Assembly: GCA_015657535.1 (NCBI GenBank)
Contig: JADHZB010001362.1
Coordinates: forward strand, 29,172 to 93,171
DNA: 64,000 bases
Direction: 5' to 3'
From: Nephromyces sp. MM_2019
Lineage: Eukaryota > Apicomplexa > Aconoidasida > Nephromycida
The first letter of the stretch is position 1. The number at the start of each line of letters is the position of its first letter. The translations under genes and the position numbers were made by a program. Shown one piece after another: positions 13,101-25,900 of the stretch. The notes under the pieces were generated by a model. The model saw only the letters and a program-made list of their open reading frames with translations. It was not told the DNA's origin and searched no databases.

Positions 13101-13191
13101 GCTGTTCTTCAGCCTTGGTCTCTTCTTGCATATCTTTTTTTTCTTCATCCTGCACAGCAGCCACAGCCTTTTTGCTTGAGGCACACCCCAT
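10153..13191 (-). CDS. MORN-repeat protein with N-terminal MGC acylation motif
   Basis: Seven exons: 13191-13090, 12516-12388, 12016-11932, 11629-11518, 10992-10906, 10769-10684, 10436-10153. All phases close (885 nt, 294 aa). The protein starts MGCASSKK, a consensus for N-myristoylation at Gly2 plus palmitoylation at Cys3. An acidic, Gln/Glu-rich stretch (residues 14-65) follows. From about residue 72 to 285 there are nine MORN units, recognisable from IYRGQW, VYTGQF, KYEGEF, MYVGEW, VYEGEF (twice), SYEGEW, TYTGQF and EYEGEF. MORN repeats form beta-hairpin arrays that bind lipid or act as scaffolds. In apicomplexans they occur in the inner membrane complex and basal complex. Membrane anchoring by acylation is inferred from the motif. 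A GTATGT inside the last exon leaves open an alternative C terminus. Confidence 0.9.
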
Positions 13192-15045
13192 AGTTCCAAA
13201 CGAGCTTCTTCACCGGTAAATCCCTGGGAAAAGTTCGTATGGTGTTCAATTTTTACTGCGCTGCCATTGCGTTGCGTATATCAAATAGGTAGATATTCAA
13301 GGCGCGTGATTTCAAGAGAGTGTTCTAAAAGATGTGCCTGCTTCAGAACCTTACTTCGGATAAAATTCCGTGCTATGAATTTAATAAAATATTTTGAAGA
13401 ACTACGCCTAAAATTGTTGGGAAGCACTATTTATTTTGAGGGTGGCTCTGAAGCCATAGTGGGTTTATCGTGACACAGGAACAAGTAAAATTCTGAAGGC
13501 GTAGTAACCCAATTTTTGAGAACAGCCATAGAACTAGAAAGTACTTTATATTCTGCAAGGCACTTAAAGGCGACATATTATCCGATATTGTGAAATCTTA
13601 GAGATGAAGCTTAGAGGAATACTTTCGAAAAATGCTAGCTTTAAATTAGGGTACTATAAAGTTCGCCGGTTTGCCCTGTCTTTACATGATATAAGAGCGG
13701 CTTTTTGCCAAAGTTTGTATTTCTTTAAGCATAAGGCAACATTAATTGCCAATTCCAGACCCATTAGGGTTTGGAGGTAAAGGCGCTCATCCGCGATACT
13801 AACAGATTACTCTATTTTTCTTAGGTCATAAAAAGATTCCAAGCTTTAAAGCAAAGAACAAAATTTTTCTAGCTCGTTCTAACCATGCGATTGAATACAA
13901 ATGTCCATGATTCTGTTTTCAAAACGACTATCACATTGCTTAGCCCTTCAACTGAATCATTATGCACTTATGCGATGGATCCAACTTTTCTCGATACTAG
14001 CATATGGTATAGTGTACTACAAGAGCAAAATATATCAACCCTGCTGTAACATGCGTTTTAAATTATAGCAGAGCAACCATTTGAAAAGTATTTTTTATTG
14101 CCTCACAGTATGTTAGCTTAATATGTTCATTGGCGGTAAGGTGAATAGTAAAAATTTAGCGGAGCTATTTTTCCTGTACTCTCACTTCCAGTTAGCGCCT
14201 AAGAATTACTGTGTATCAGGAAACATATGCTTGGAATTTAAGTGACTAATACAGGCTATAAATCCCCTTTGAATAATTTGGATTAGAGCCGTGTATTCAT
14301 GCCTACAACTTCTTAAAATGGTGATATTTTGAGCGAAAACGGTGCTCGTTGTTGACGTAAGCGTTTTGACTGCAGGAACTTGGCTACTTCATGGATTGTA
14401 AAATTTGTTTCGCGGTCAATTTCTAGGTATACCAGAAAAATCAAGCAAGAGATATGCGATGCTACGAGTGAAGATTATCCATCCTAGTGAACTCCTAGAG
14501 GGCTTTGCTCTCCTCTATTTTTTTGGTGTGGATAATGCAGTAGAAGAGTCGGAGTTATCAATTATAAGCGGGAATTAAAAGATTCTTTGAAGGAGAAAGT
14601 GGCGTCCCTGAACGATTGGGAAGGAACTCGAAAATTATCGTGCCTCTATTATTTCTAGAGGAGCCAAAAAATAGGCCATATTGTGTGTGCGCCAACTTGT
14701 AACTACAGTAATTGATAATCCGCTTACTGCTATATATTCTTTCTCACCCCTACATAAAGCAGCATGCATATTTAGATTTCAATGTAAGAAATAGCCTATC
14801 AAAAATTTCCTGGGAAAATCTGGTTCTACCGCTCTCTGGCATATGAAAAAATGAGTAGACTAAGAATACTAAACGTATCTTTTCTATTCAAGTTGATCTA
14901 GTATAGTTTTCCTTGGCTTTACCAACGTCCTCAGCTAACGAGGCTCATGTAGGGATTCTTTAATGAGTGGCCTGAAGGTGGGGTGCATCATTGTCTCCAC
15001 AAATTGTGAGCTGTATGTGTTCTTTGTTCCTGCGAAGTGCTCAGC
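13192..15045. other. Unassigned region upstream of the MORN gene
   Basis: The stretch is AT-rich with only short frames. The first few hundred bases should hold the MORN gene promoter. I see no supported exon, RNA gene or repeat. Confidence 0.4.
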
Positions 15046-15564
15046 TTAAGAGTGAGTGCTGACTTTGAAATATATGTGGCTGCTAAACGTGTTATTTTTG
15101 AAGGTAAGGGCTATGATAGGGCCCTCATGAGCGTTAGCTAACGATGCCGCAATTATGTATATCTCAGCCGTCTGCGGCAACATCCTGCCAATAATTTCTA
15201 ACAAAAGATTAAGTAGATACACCCGCCATAAATAACCTTGAATCTTATAAGCGGTACTGGCAGAAAAGTCATTCTCCTTGCCTGCAGCTACTAAGCTACT
15301 CTCATTGCCTTACCACCTGAGATTTGTATTATCCCGGAACAAAGGGTCTATATCTTTCTAGTAAAATCAAATTGTGGTTAATCTTATATCTGCATAGGCG
15401 CTACGTGTAAGCATTAAGCTTGCCAAAAAAATTATGTAGTGCTGGTAGAAATGTGCACAATAAACGTTTATGCCAGTGGAATAAAAAACTTTATTGCAGT
15501 TTCTCACCAAAAGTAAGCATGAAATTACCATTGTAGCGCCTACAACAAAAATTTTCCCCTTCAT
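15046..15564 (-). CDS. Tentative three-exon small protein with hydrophobic N terminus
   Basis: Proposed exons are 15564-15508 (phase 0, followed by GTGAGA), 15281-15223 (followed by GTGTAT) and 15184-15046 (stop TAA). They give 84 aa. Exon 1 (MKGKIFVVGATMVISCLLL) looks like a signal peptide or anchor. Exon 2 reads through a basic and hydrophobic segment ending RFKVIYGG. Exon 3 begins MLPQTAEIYIIAASLANAHE and has the composition of coding sequence. The second intron would be only 38 nt, but introns of 34 and 36 nt also occur in the LCCL gene of this window. I recognise no family. The model rests on splice phase and composition alone. Confidence 0.35.
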
Positions 15565-18500
15565 TCTCTGCCCCTCAAACAAGAAACAACGGTTGTTACT
15601 TCCTCATTCACATGAAAATCATTCCTTTTCGCATCACCATGCTTATTGAAGTTGACATCTCTAATCTGTGCCTAGGGTAACTTGAGCATTTTAATACTGT
15701 TTAGCCCACGCATACCTGTTTACTGTACGAATTGCTCGAAAGCTTCCCTTCAGGTTATACCTCTGTCGCATGAACAATAACAAGGACGCAATTATTATGC
15801 TAGGCAGTCAATAGATTTAGGTGGCCGACGGAGATAAGGAAATTTTTTTTCAGATGCTCTCAGGGGGAGAGTTGTAGCACAGGTCAGCAACAAAAGTTGC
15901 GCTTATTACAAGTTCAGCCGCTACATTTTTGTGTTTGCAGTGGTACTGAGATTATTTCACAGGGCTTTTTCCCCATTCTCACTGTACGCAAGATTCGATG
16001 CCTGATCATGCAGTCTCCATCTAAGGTCATACACGATGATCCGTCCGGAACGTTGTTAATATCGCGCAGGCAAGGTGCGCTAGTGAGGAGGGTTACTAGG
16101 TGGGTCAACTAGTAATAGAGCAGGGCTTACTTGTACCGTGCTGTAAAACAAAGACAATCATAATAGCACGACCTGTCAATAGTTTCCTCAAGCGCAAGAT
16201 GTACTGTTGAAGCTATCGCGCAATAATTAGGTCCCTCCACGCCACCCAAGTGCAGAGGAGCAATAGAATATATTCACAGCATGATCTTCTCCGGTGAATT
16301 GCGACTCATGCAGCCTCAAGGCACTAGCGAGAACACCGCTTTCGGATTTACTGAGTGAACAGTTTAAGTGGTACACACAAACTTATGGGTCAGTACGATG
16401 GTCCACTGTATTTCAGCGTTTAACATATATTGCCCAGGGTGTTTATTGAACAAGCTATTATCGTCCCATCTATTTGAGACGGCATTTCGTGGTGTCTGCT
16501 ATGAGGCTACAGCATGATGTTTATTGCATTGACACTCAAGCGTACCAACTGCCAAAAAGCAAAGAGCTTGCCACGGCGAGGCAGCACATGGAATGGCGTA
16601 CGCGCACACCCGTGGCAGGAAAATTTTTGAAGTATGTACTCTATTACGCTGTAGAGAATATCAGCAGTCAACTCTGAAGCACCTCAAGCACTCCAGAATG
16701 CAAGCACAAAGCATAATTCGGATTTTTGCCCATAGTCAGAATGGCTAAGCCTCCTACAGATGACTAGGGTCACAGAGCTTCTGTCCAAATAATTTATCTG
16801 TAATCTCTCGTATAGTTTCTAGTAGAGAGGTGCACCATCGGATATTAGATGGAACACTACTGTGTAGCTCACATTTGGAGTTATTGCAAGTCTGGTGCGC
16901 TCAGAATATTATACGGTATCCTGTGTAGAAAATTAACAGCCTCTGTTCAAAAACTTCGTCACTCCCTCCTCGCCTAAGTCAATCTATTAGCAGTTCGTTC
17001 GACAGTATACCAGCCAATAACCGATAAAAACAAAGTAAACTACGAAAGGCACGGTATGCTTCAGGTTTAAGCTATCAGTTAAAGAATCTAAAGGCAGAAT
17101 CCTCAAGCAGTGCTAGGAATTGGTACCTAAACTCAAAATGTTTTGAGTTAGATTAAAAACTGGCCATGTGCATAACAATGTTTCTTTTATGTGACTAAGT
17201 TTCCAAGATTCCATAAGTGCATGAACTTAACTAATACCCCAACATTTTCTACAAATATATTGAATGTTTCTACTCCCTAGGGGCACCTTTTAACTGGTAA
17301 TTAAATAACATAATCTAAGCGAAGCACTTCAGTGCCTAAAGTTGCCCTGCTGACTTTGATTAAGAAAATTAGTGGAGTGGGGGCTATTTCTTGCATTACC
17401 GACTTCTACACTATTAAGCAGGACGACAGTCTTCTTTTAGTAATCTTAGAGTGAGATAAAAATCAATCCAGACTCACAAAAAAAGGGATGCGTGGAAAAA
17501 AACTGAAGTGTGAGAACAAACTGTATACACCAATCTGTAGCTCAAGAAATATTAGCAGACGGGATCATTACAAGACTATACATATACTGCAACAAAGGCG
17601 ACTCTTCATGGAATAAAAATATAAAGTCTACCTAGCTTAGAACGCATATAGCATAATACAAAATGATAGAGTATTCATCATCACCGAGGACAGCTCTCAC
17701 ACACCATACACCCCAATATTTCTAGGTAATTCTTCAAGGTATGCAAGTACTTGTAGCAGCTATATTAAAGTATCGCACGTACGTACCACAATAGCATCTA
17801 ACAAGAAAAAAAAGCATAAAAAAATCATTCGCCGTTTGCAGTGCCCCCAAGAAAGTTCATAAGTAAGTGATATTTCATATCTTTTGGTAGAAAAACATAA
17901 AAATAGACGCTTTCCATTAGCACGTTTTTAGGCCCATTTATGTAGCATGTACAAGCGGTGCGGCGGTGCTGCGTATATCCCCAAAGTGTTGCAGCACTGC
18001 AGAAAAGAAAATAAAGCGAAGAAATCATGAAACCATAATTATTAAATTACTAAGCTGAAGCACACAATATAACATTTCCAGTCTTCCCTAAACTTTGGAA
18101 CGAGCTTCAGCTAAGCTCGCATACAACAATAGCAAGCAGATTTACATATATTGATAGCATGTGGACGCGCTACAGCAAGCATCATATATTAGACGAAGAG
18201 AGTGCAACAAAACACGGCAGGAAATTTGGCATGGTGATAGAAAGTTGATAGTAATACCTTCAACAACATACTCTTACCAATTCCTTCATAAATAATGTAA
18301 GCAATTCTACAATATCTTTTCAAAGTTGTGAAGCAAATTCGCCCAATCTCAACGTAGCACAGATATATTTATCCGGTACTCCTCGGACAAAGAAGAGAGC
18401 ACAATCTTAAACTACACTACTCAATCGACACTCGTCATACTATAAGCAAGCAAGATATCCCATAAGGTTCTTAATCATATCACTTCTAACGAAACACAAG

Positions 18501-18829
18501 CTTACTGGAAACAGTGCTGACCCTACAAATATCAATTACATAATTCGAATAACTGGCCATGGCTTATTAATTATAGGGTAACCTCATGTCTATTCGGCGA
18601 TAAGAAACTGTGCGATTAGTAAGAATGGAAATATCACACTAAAAAGAGGGGGTTAGCAGCTTCCAATGTGAAAGATCTATTTCAAAGATAACTAAAACTA
18701 ATCGTGAGTGTCTGTTGCGCGAAGAGAATAATATTACCCCTGCTATATAGATACATCGGTAGATTGCGTAATAGCTTCCAGGAAAAAATACCGCAAAGTC
18801 TAAATTTCGCAGAAAGTCAAAAAAATCGT
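15565..18829. other. Unassigned region with open, GC-richer islands
   Basis: The segments 15.9-16.1 kb and 16.47-16.68 kb are GC-richer and open for about 65-70 codons. In the first, both strands are open. I could not choose a strand or join the pieces into a gene. The rest is AT-rich without supported features. Confidence 0.35.
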
Positions 18830-21028
18830 TTACCCAGAAGATTTTAGCCTTCGAATATGCTCTGGGGATTCTTCGTAGCGTGCTATGACACTGGAGTCAA
18901 TCGGTGCTTTCTGCTGTAGTTCATGCTCAATATCTTTTGATAAAGATTCTCTCCTTTGAGCCATAAATCTCCAAACAAATCTGGCGTAGGCGAGACTCAC
19001 GAGCCCTCCGGCGAATAGCTATATAGAAATGCAAAGGCAAAGTATCGCAGAAGAAACAAAAAAGTGCTACAATTTATGCCTCTTCTTCAAAATAAGCCGT
19101 ATGGCACATCGCTTAAACTAAAGAAAAGGGAAATTTTCAGAGTTTATTGACTGAACTAAGATAACGCCATTTTTAAGAGATGACTAAATAAACCAATTTT
19201 TCCTTAAGTTCTCAAAAGCACATAATGCAAACAAGGATTACCGTACGCTGAAACTTTGAATTCAGGGCAAGCCATGCAGGGAATAACCAAAGTACCTGCG
19301 ATGGGTTCTTTATGTAAGCCCTACTAACTTGCAGCAACACGAGTGAGACTATGAATTTGCATACACTTACACTCTTTTATGAAAAAAAGGAATAACTGGT
19401 AGCATAAAAGATGGAAATACATGCAAATCATAAGAAAAGGAAATTATCAGCTACAATCGTAGTAGATAATGCTTCGCGCGTGAGCGCAGAACGAACGGGT
19501 TACCATACAAATGCAAGAAGCTCTTGCAGCTTCAGTGTTCATTTTTCATATTAAATATCCCCATAGCCGAAAAGTTCACGAATGTTATCCTTTGAATGAG
19601 TCCATATCTGAAGCTTGAAATGGATACTATTATGGTGGCTTCTTACTCAGATACGCAGCGTTCACACACAAACTCACCAAAGCAATTCGCCGGAAACTCA
19701 CGCTATAATATTTGAATGCCATCAGGCCAAAAACTTTGCTTTTATCCGCTAACTTACACTATAAATAAGGTTGTGCTTCAAAGCACTTGCGCAGAGAACG
19801 GAAAAGCCAAAAAATAAGCTTCATCGCTTACAATTGGCACAGAAATTGCATTTTTTCCCTGAACAACTTTTGAAATAGTCGGGTACACTATTTAATGAAA
19901 AAACCCATTCTGTTAGGGAGAATTGAAGGTCAATTGGGAGGTATTAATATCCAGCATAGCAAAAGGGTATCATGAGGAATTAGCAGTAATGAAGACTCGG
20001 ATCACGGTAGCAGAAGCAATAAGGCGCTAATCCGAACAAACTACTGAGACCTAAGTTCATTAAAAGGAGGCCAGCGTTACATGATACAGCCTGACAAACG
20101 ATATGGGCGCCACACAGATACGCAATTCAGCGCAAGAGCTGTACCATATCCGAGGGACGAAGACAGGTCAAGAATACAAGTCAAAAACGGCTGTGCATCC
20201 TTCCTAATAACTAGTAAAGCCAAAGAGCGAAAGTAGTAGTCGCTGCTTCGCTTCTACACACCTTATGTGACCTTTCGTGAATGCCTGCTTGCTCAAGCTG
20301 ATTTGGTGCTCCATTAATTATTTTCACTGCAAATTACAACACGTTCAAGTCCGCTTGCAGCTGATTAAAGGTGTTTTAACAATGGCACGAACACTTATCC
20401 ACTGAGGCAAGCCAGGCAACCCGCACTCACCACATTCGTCGGCACCATTTTGTATGGCGTAGCTGGTAGGGGTAGTGTAGCCTCATGAATTTGTGATAGT
20501 TTTACCGCGAGCGCTACTTCCGTTGTTTCACCACGCAGAAGCAACCGGCCAACAGCAAGCTAGAAATCTAGTAAAATTCCTACGCCATGAGATGCAGCTA
20601 TTGGTGACCAGTAGTTACTTCGACTGCTAGATTACGTGCTTGAAACAAGAAAAATGCGCTTAACGTGACTCACACATAGTGACCGCCGCTTTTTCAGCTG
20701 TGAGGGCAGAATTGCAACGCCGGAGCTGCTATTCCGAACAATGCATTTCACCAGGTCATCGCATTACTGGGTGATCAATCAGTATGCGACGACATGCTGT
20801 TTGATCAACGTCCACACGTCGCTATGGACCTCTTTACCGAGTTGTACATGCATGAGCTGAGCCGTTGAGACGAAGCACACTGGCTCATTGTAATGTTAGG
20901 GTTAGCAGGAATCTTCCAGCCATATGTAACTCTAGTATGCCGAGCTTAGCACAAGGGAGGAGTGGATAATGAGGGCTTTCACTTACAGTATTATCTATCT
21001 TTCTTGGTTCCACATCCTGTGCAGCCAT
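18830..21028 (-). CDS. Small single-pass membrane protein, three phase-0 exons
   Basis: Exons are 21028-20987 (ATG; donor GTAAGT), 20559-20431 (acceptor CTAG; donor GTGAGT) and 19018-18830 (acceptor ATAG; stop TAA). Each is an exact multiple of three and the product is 119 aa. Exon 1 encodes MAAQDVEPRKIDNT. Exon 2 carries a soluble segment ending TPYKMVPTNV. Exon 3 opens with a likely transmembrane helix (LFAGGLVSLAYARFVWRF, about residues 58-75), then a basic QRRES and a charged, helical tail ending RRLKSSG. The layout resembles a small mitochondrial or ER membrane subunit, but I cannot assign a family. Two consensus donors and matching phases support the model. A short extra exon near 20700 cannot be excluded. 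Confidence 0.55.
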
Positions 21029-21627
21029 TTTAAACCTCTTAACTGTGATTTTTAAGCTGTTTCTAAACAAGGGTGCATCAGGCAAGAATAGCTCCAGAAG
21101 TCAATTAGGAGTAAACGCAATCAATGGAAACTTGCTACAAAGATGAGATTTTTCCCTAAGCAACTAGCCATCAAAAGAAAGAATGCTGATGGCGTAGATG
21201 CATATTCTGCAGCTAGAAATATCATTAACAAACTCTGCTTGATAAAGCTCATTATGAACATGAGCTCGAAGCTGTACCATGATTACCAAAGGCTCGTAAG
21301 GTCAAGGGCTTCTAAATAACACCTAGCTAATAAAATCAATACGTTGTAACATGATTTCGTCTACAAAACCAGGAGCACAAACCAGTAACAGCCCAGCAGT
21401 TATGTAGCACACAAGGAATGAAATTTTAAATTGCGAGCAATTCCGCAATGAAACTGCTGGTCTTTCACGACAAAACGACTAACCGGAGCTCGCTAAGAAC
21501 TAGTACAAATATTTCAACTTTAACCTCTAAAGTATAAGGTATGTCAAATTTAGCGAGCTCGGACAGATACAAGGAAGACTGCAAGAGTTCGACAGAGCTA
21601 ATTGTAGCTATCCTGGTAAAATTGTTT

Positions 21628-21997
21628 TCACTGCCAGCTTCCCATAATTGGAGAAGCGCTGCTCTCGTGATTCTTCCGCAAGTTATTCCATTGTCGCACG
21701 CAACACCCAAAGCTACATGTAAAGATTTCGTCCGTATCGTCCATTGCCAACAATTCCAAACACACGAGAACTGTCCCACCACATAATCTTGGGCAAGTCT
21801 AATTTTTTGTAGTTGCCCAAAAACAAAAGGTTCCATAAGTACCTGCAGAGAACTGCGAGAGTTCATTTTAGAGCTCTTATAGAATTTCCAGTAATAGGTA
21901 AAATGGTAGCATTGCCAACGAAAATACAGAACCGCACAATAATAATGAATTTCCAACTTCAAAAATACCCCACGCGGACAGTTCACAGCTTCAATAT
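21628..21997 (-). CDS. 3' exons of an unrecognised Trp/Gly-rich protein
   Basis: Three consecutive exons fit in phase: 21997-21958, 21842-21717 and 21658-21628 (stop TGA). The reading passes through NCPRGVFLKYLWNLLFLGN, then PKIMWWDSSRVFGIVGNGRY, and ends IASPIMGSWQ. The aromatic- and glycine-rich composition looks like a constrained small protein. The 5' end is unresolved. The upstream sequence stays open to about 22070, and further exons could lie between there and the STI1 stop at 22998. No family is recognised. A single long minus-strand frame over 21465-22070 exists in another phase, but it reads like intron translation. Confidence 0.5.
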
Positions 21998-22997
21998 CTG
22001 AGTAAATACAATTAGATGAATGTGTTTCGATTGAATTTAGCCCCAATCTATGGCAAATACGAAATCGCACCCGGCATGCTTAAGGACAGAAAAAAATTCA
22101 AAATTGTGCAAGAATACATTACAGAACGTACAAATTCACAGAAAATGCGAAATAAGAACCAAAGAGAAGAAATTGAAGCGGGAAGTTTGACCAAGCTTAC
22201 ATTAGAGTAGAGGTCAGGTAAAACAAAATAAAACTTAGTTTGTTTCTACAATCGCATGTACATATACGCAGATAAAATAAAACCAAAAAGCAAGCCTATG
22301 GCTTTAGTTCACACCGAATTATCGACGAAAAGGCTAGAAAAACAGAAACTTCGGCATTTTTGCATAAATGTACCAGCCCATACAAATATTTATGGGTAGT
22401 AGCTCTCTGCGAAGATGAAACTAGGCACTAGCAATTCATCACTCTATAAACTGAAATTTTGATACCAAATTTTCTGACCCGCTGCTATAGGAAATCGTAG
22501 ATAGCCAACTCATGATCAAGCACCTCAGAGCAGAACGGACTAGCATCATATAGTAGTAGAGCTAGGTACTTATTATTCTTAGTTTATTAAGTTAATCAAG
22601 CATTCTATGCATATGCAAATACACGCATAAGCATATAGAAAGAAAAAAAAGATTGGGAGTCCACGGCAGCTTGGAGGACTAGCCTAGTCTTATTATTCCT
22701 GATAGGCAAAAACGAAAAGAATTAGTCGCACAGTTGATCTAATTATTCAGCAAATAAAAATTGATGGAAATTACGCGTACTAATTGGGCAGTTCATATGC
22801 ATGAAGTTTCAGTGATTCTGAAAATAGAACATAAGGATAATGACTAGGAAGATACGTCAAACAACTCATACAGAAGCTTGCGATGAAACGAAAAAGCAGA
22901 GGTAAAGTAGATAGCCAAAATAGAAAATCAGAGAGAATCATAAATCACAAGTTAATAAGAAGCAAAAATTTGTCTAAAAATGATAGATTGCAAAGCA

Positions 22998-25900
22998 CTA
23001 TGCAGCCGTCTTACCAGCGGCAACCAATTTTTGAATTCCGTCTGCAACCTTCGGATCTCTAAGATACCTGCAGAAATATATATAAAGGTTGAAAGAAGGG
23101 TAAAAGCTATTCATACTGAAAAGGATGAAAGTATGGAGAGACACCCTAACAGAGAAAAACACCACGAAATACATGAAAAATAAGCGAGAGACAAGAAGAA
23201 ATTGGTCTTTAAAAACCAAAATAAGGTATGAAGGACACTTTAAGCATCCTTTTTGTGCTCTTGTATACAAGCAGATTAGCGAGAAATCCTCACACCCCAA
23301 TGTGGTAACAGCACCCCTTTGGCCGATAAGAAAATGCTTACTCCTGGATGGAAGAAGGATCTTCGGAAATCTTTCTTAAAATAATATTAAATTGAGGATC
23401 TTGCAAAATCTTTTGAATCTCAGGGTCAGCCTGACAGCGTGAGGCCAGAAGTGTGACGTGTGGCTCAAAAAATAAAATGATATATAAAGACACAAGGAAT
23501 GCAAAGGGAAGGGCTAATAACTACACATTCAAGAAGAGCAACGCTAAAAACAAAGACTAGATAAATCCAGACATAGAGCAACAAGTTAATAGGAAAAAAT
23601 ATTTGCAAAATAAAGTTTCTAAGCGCTTCAATTTTTAAAAATATGAAAAAAAAATGAAAAAGCTGCAAGACGCATGAAGATACAGCGAAAGGCTTGCCTT
23701 GTATGCATAAAAAACAGCACGCAAACTTGAAGTGGAACCGGGAAGAATTTGTGTGGTATGTGGTGTACGTGTGGATGTGATTTATTTTCAGTGTGTGGCG
23801 TATGTTTCCACTGTGTGGCGAGTGTTTCCATTGTGTGGCGTGTATCCAGTGTGTGGCGTTTGCTTCCAGTGTGTAGGAAGAAGCATGTATCCGACCCTTA
23901 CCATTGCATGTTGCACCTGCTCTTCATCAACATTTCCAGAACGGCTTGACTCTTGGATTTTCATTATAACCTGAGGCATTGCAAGAAAAGAGAAAAAAAC
24001 TTCCAATTCATTATATTTCACTTCTATGACAACGCGAAAATACAACCAAAAACGAAGCTGTTCATACAATTAACCACTTGAGTCATACGCACTATGCTCG
24101 AGGGATAGCTATAGATCGGGTAATGCCTTCATATCATACAGGCATAAACAAAGTGGAAAATAACTCAAGATAATTTCTCAAATGATAAGAGCAAAAAACA
24201 AAAAAAGAGCTAAAAAAAGCAACATAAAAATCCTTAAATAGATTGCTACGAAATATCATCAATGCATGAAACTCCCTTGAGAGCATATCAAGGCTTCGCT
24301 ACGCAGCTACTTGATACTGCAATTGATCTCAATGAGGAAAAAAAAACACACATATATAATCCTCGTGAAGCCAAAAAACTAAATTAAGAAAGCAGCAATG
24401 TCTCGCTAAAAAGCATTGAGTGCATAAATCAGCACAAAGTGAAAAATGAGAATAGTAAAAAACAGCATAAAATAAAAGCAAAATTCTTTTAAAGAAGATA
24501 TTTTCCTCGTTAAATAGCAAGTTTATGCCCTTCTTCAAGGGCAGAATCTAATTAAAAGTGATGTGCACAAGAAAGTCTAATTTAAGCATAATTTCTGCCG
24601 GCTACAAGTTTTAAATCCAAAGAAAAAATGTACACACACAATGATATAGCAAGCGGTAAATGAATAATAGCAATACCTTACCTGCCACGTATACATATAA
24701 CATAACATGCTGCTTTGATACGAACACGCGAGCATACACAGACGCAATTTTTCGGAGCACCATAAGACATTCATAAATGGAAGGAAAAAGCAGATATCAC
24801 TTAAAATATATACCCATTCAAAAAACAACTTCACACCCAAAAAGTCTACACACACTGAGCTTTCAGACGAACTAGATCAACATCAACCTACCTGTAGCTT
24901 TCCATCATGGCATTCTCTCGAGTTTGGATCAAGTTCTAGGCCCTTTCCATAAGCTTGAAGCGCTTTATTATATTCTTTCATGAAATAATGGAGGCTACCC
25001 TTGCGACTCCATGCCTTCACAAAGTTTGGATCTAGCTCAATAGCCTTCTCACAATCCTAAAAAATGAAACATTAAAACAGAGAATACCTCAATGAATTTG
25101 CAGAAAAAAAAGCAAACTTTTCAATAAAATCAAAAGAGAAGAATTTTCAAAGAAAAATAATGTCCAACTGGATTTTAAGAAATCCAAAAAACTATAAAAG
25201 CATTCAAAGTTAAAAATTCTTTTTTTCGTGAATATTTTTGTAAATGAAACTCTAAGGTAAAGCTGTTTAGAAAAAAGCAAAGTTTACACACTTTACCCCT
25301 CAAAACGCCGGAAATGCCAATGAAAAAGAAGGAAGATACGCAATTTTTTTACCAATAATTGGCCTAGTTTTCTAAAAAAATCAGAAATGACTTTAAAAAA
25401 GACATTAAAAGAGTAAAGCTTCTACTCTACCTTGAGAGCCGAGGGGTACTCCAACAGGTTAGTCAGAGCAGCAGCCCTGTTGCTATACAACAATGGATTG
25501 CTTGGGTTTCTTTTGATAGCTTCATCGTATTCTGTTATCAACGCAAAAGAGCGTATAGAAAAAATCAAAAGTTTAGCTATTTAACATAGAGAAATACTCA
25601 TTGTAAATGTGTGTGTGTGTGTGTGTGTGCCCGTGTTTGTATCAAAAAGGCATTCAGCACATGTATGAACTCTGGTCTTATAATCTGAGTAGTATTTTCT
25701 CTATATGGATATTTATATATATACATATACATTGAGAGAAGGCATAAAAGGATGCATACAGACTTAGTGTGCGAGGGTATTCTAGTGTATTTAGGTATAG
25801 AGAAAATGTAAAATAAGGACGAAAGGTTGAACACCAAATTCCAAGCTCACTCTAGCAACCAAAGCTACACACACAACACTCCAAGCTCACTCTACCAAGA

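Noticed and set aside
21465..22070. 201-residue minus-strand protein from one long frame
   Set aside because: Its composition is not protein-like, and it crosses the splice sites of a better three-exon model in other phases.
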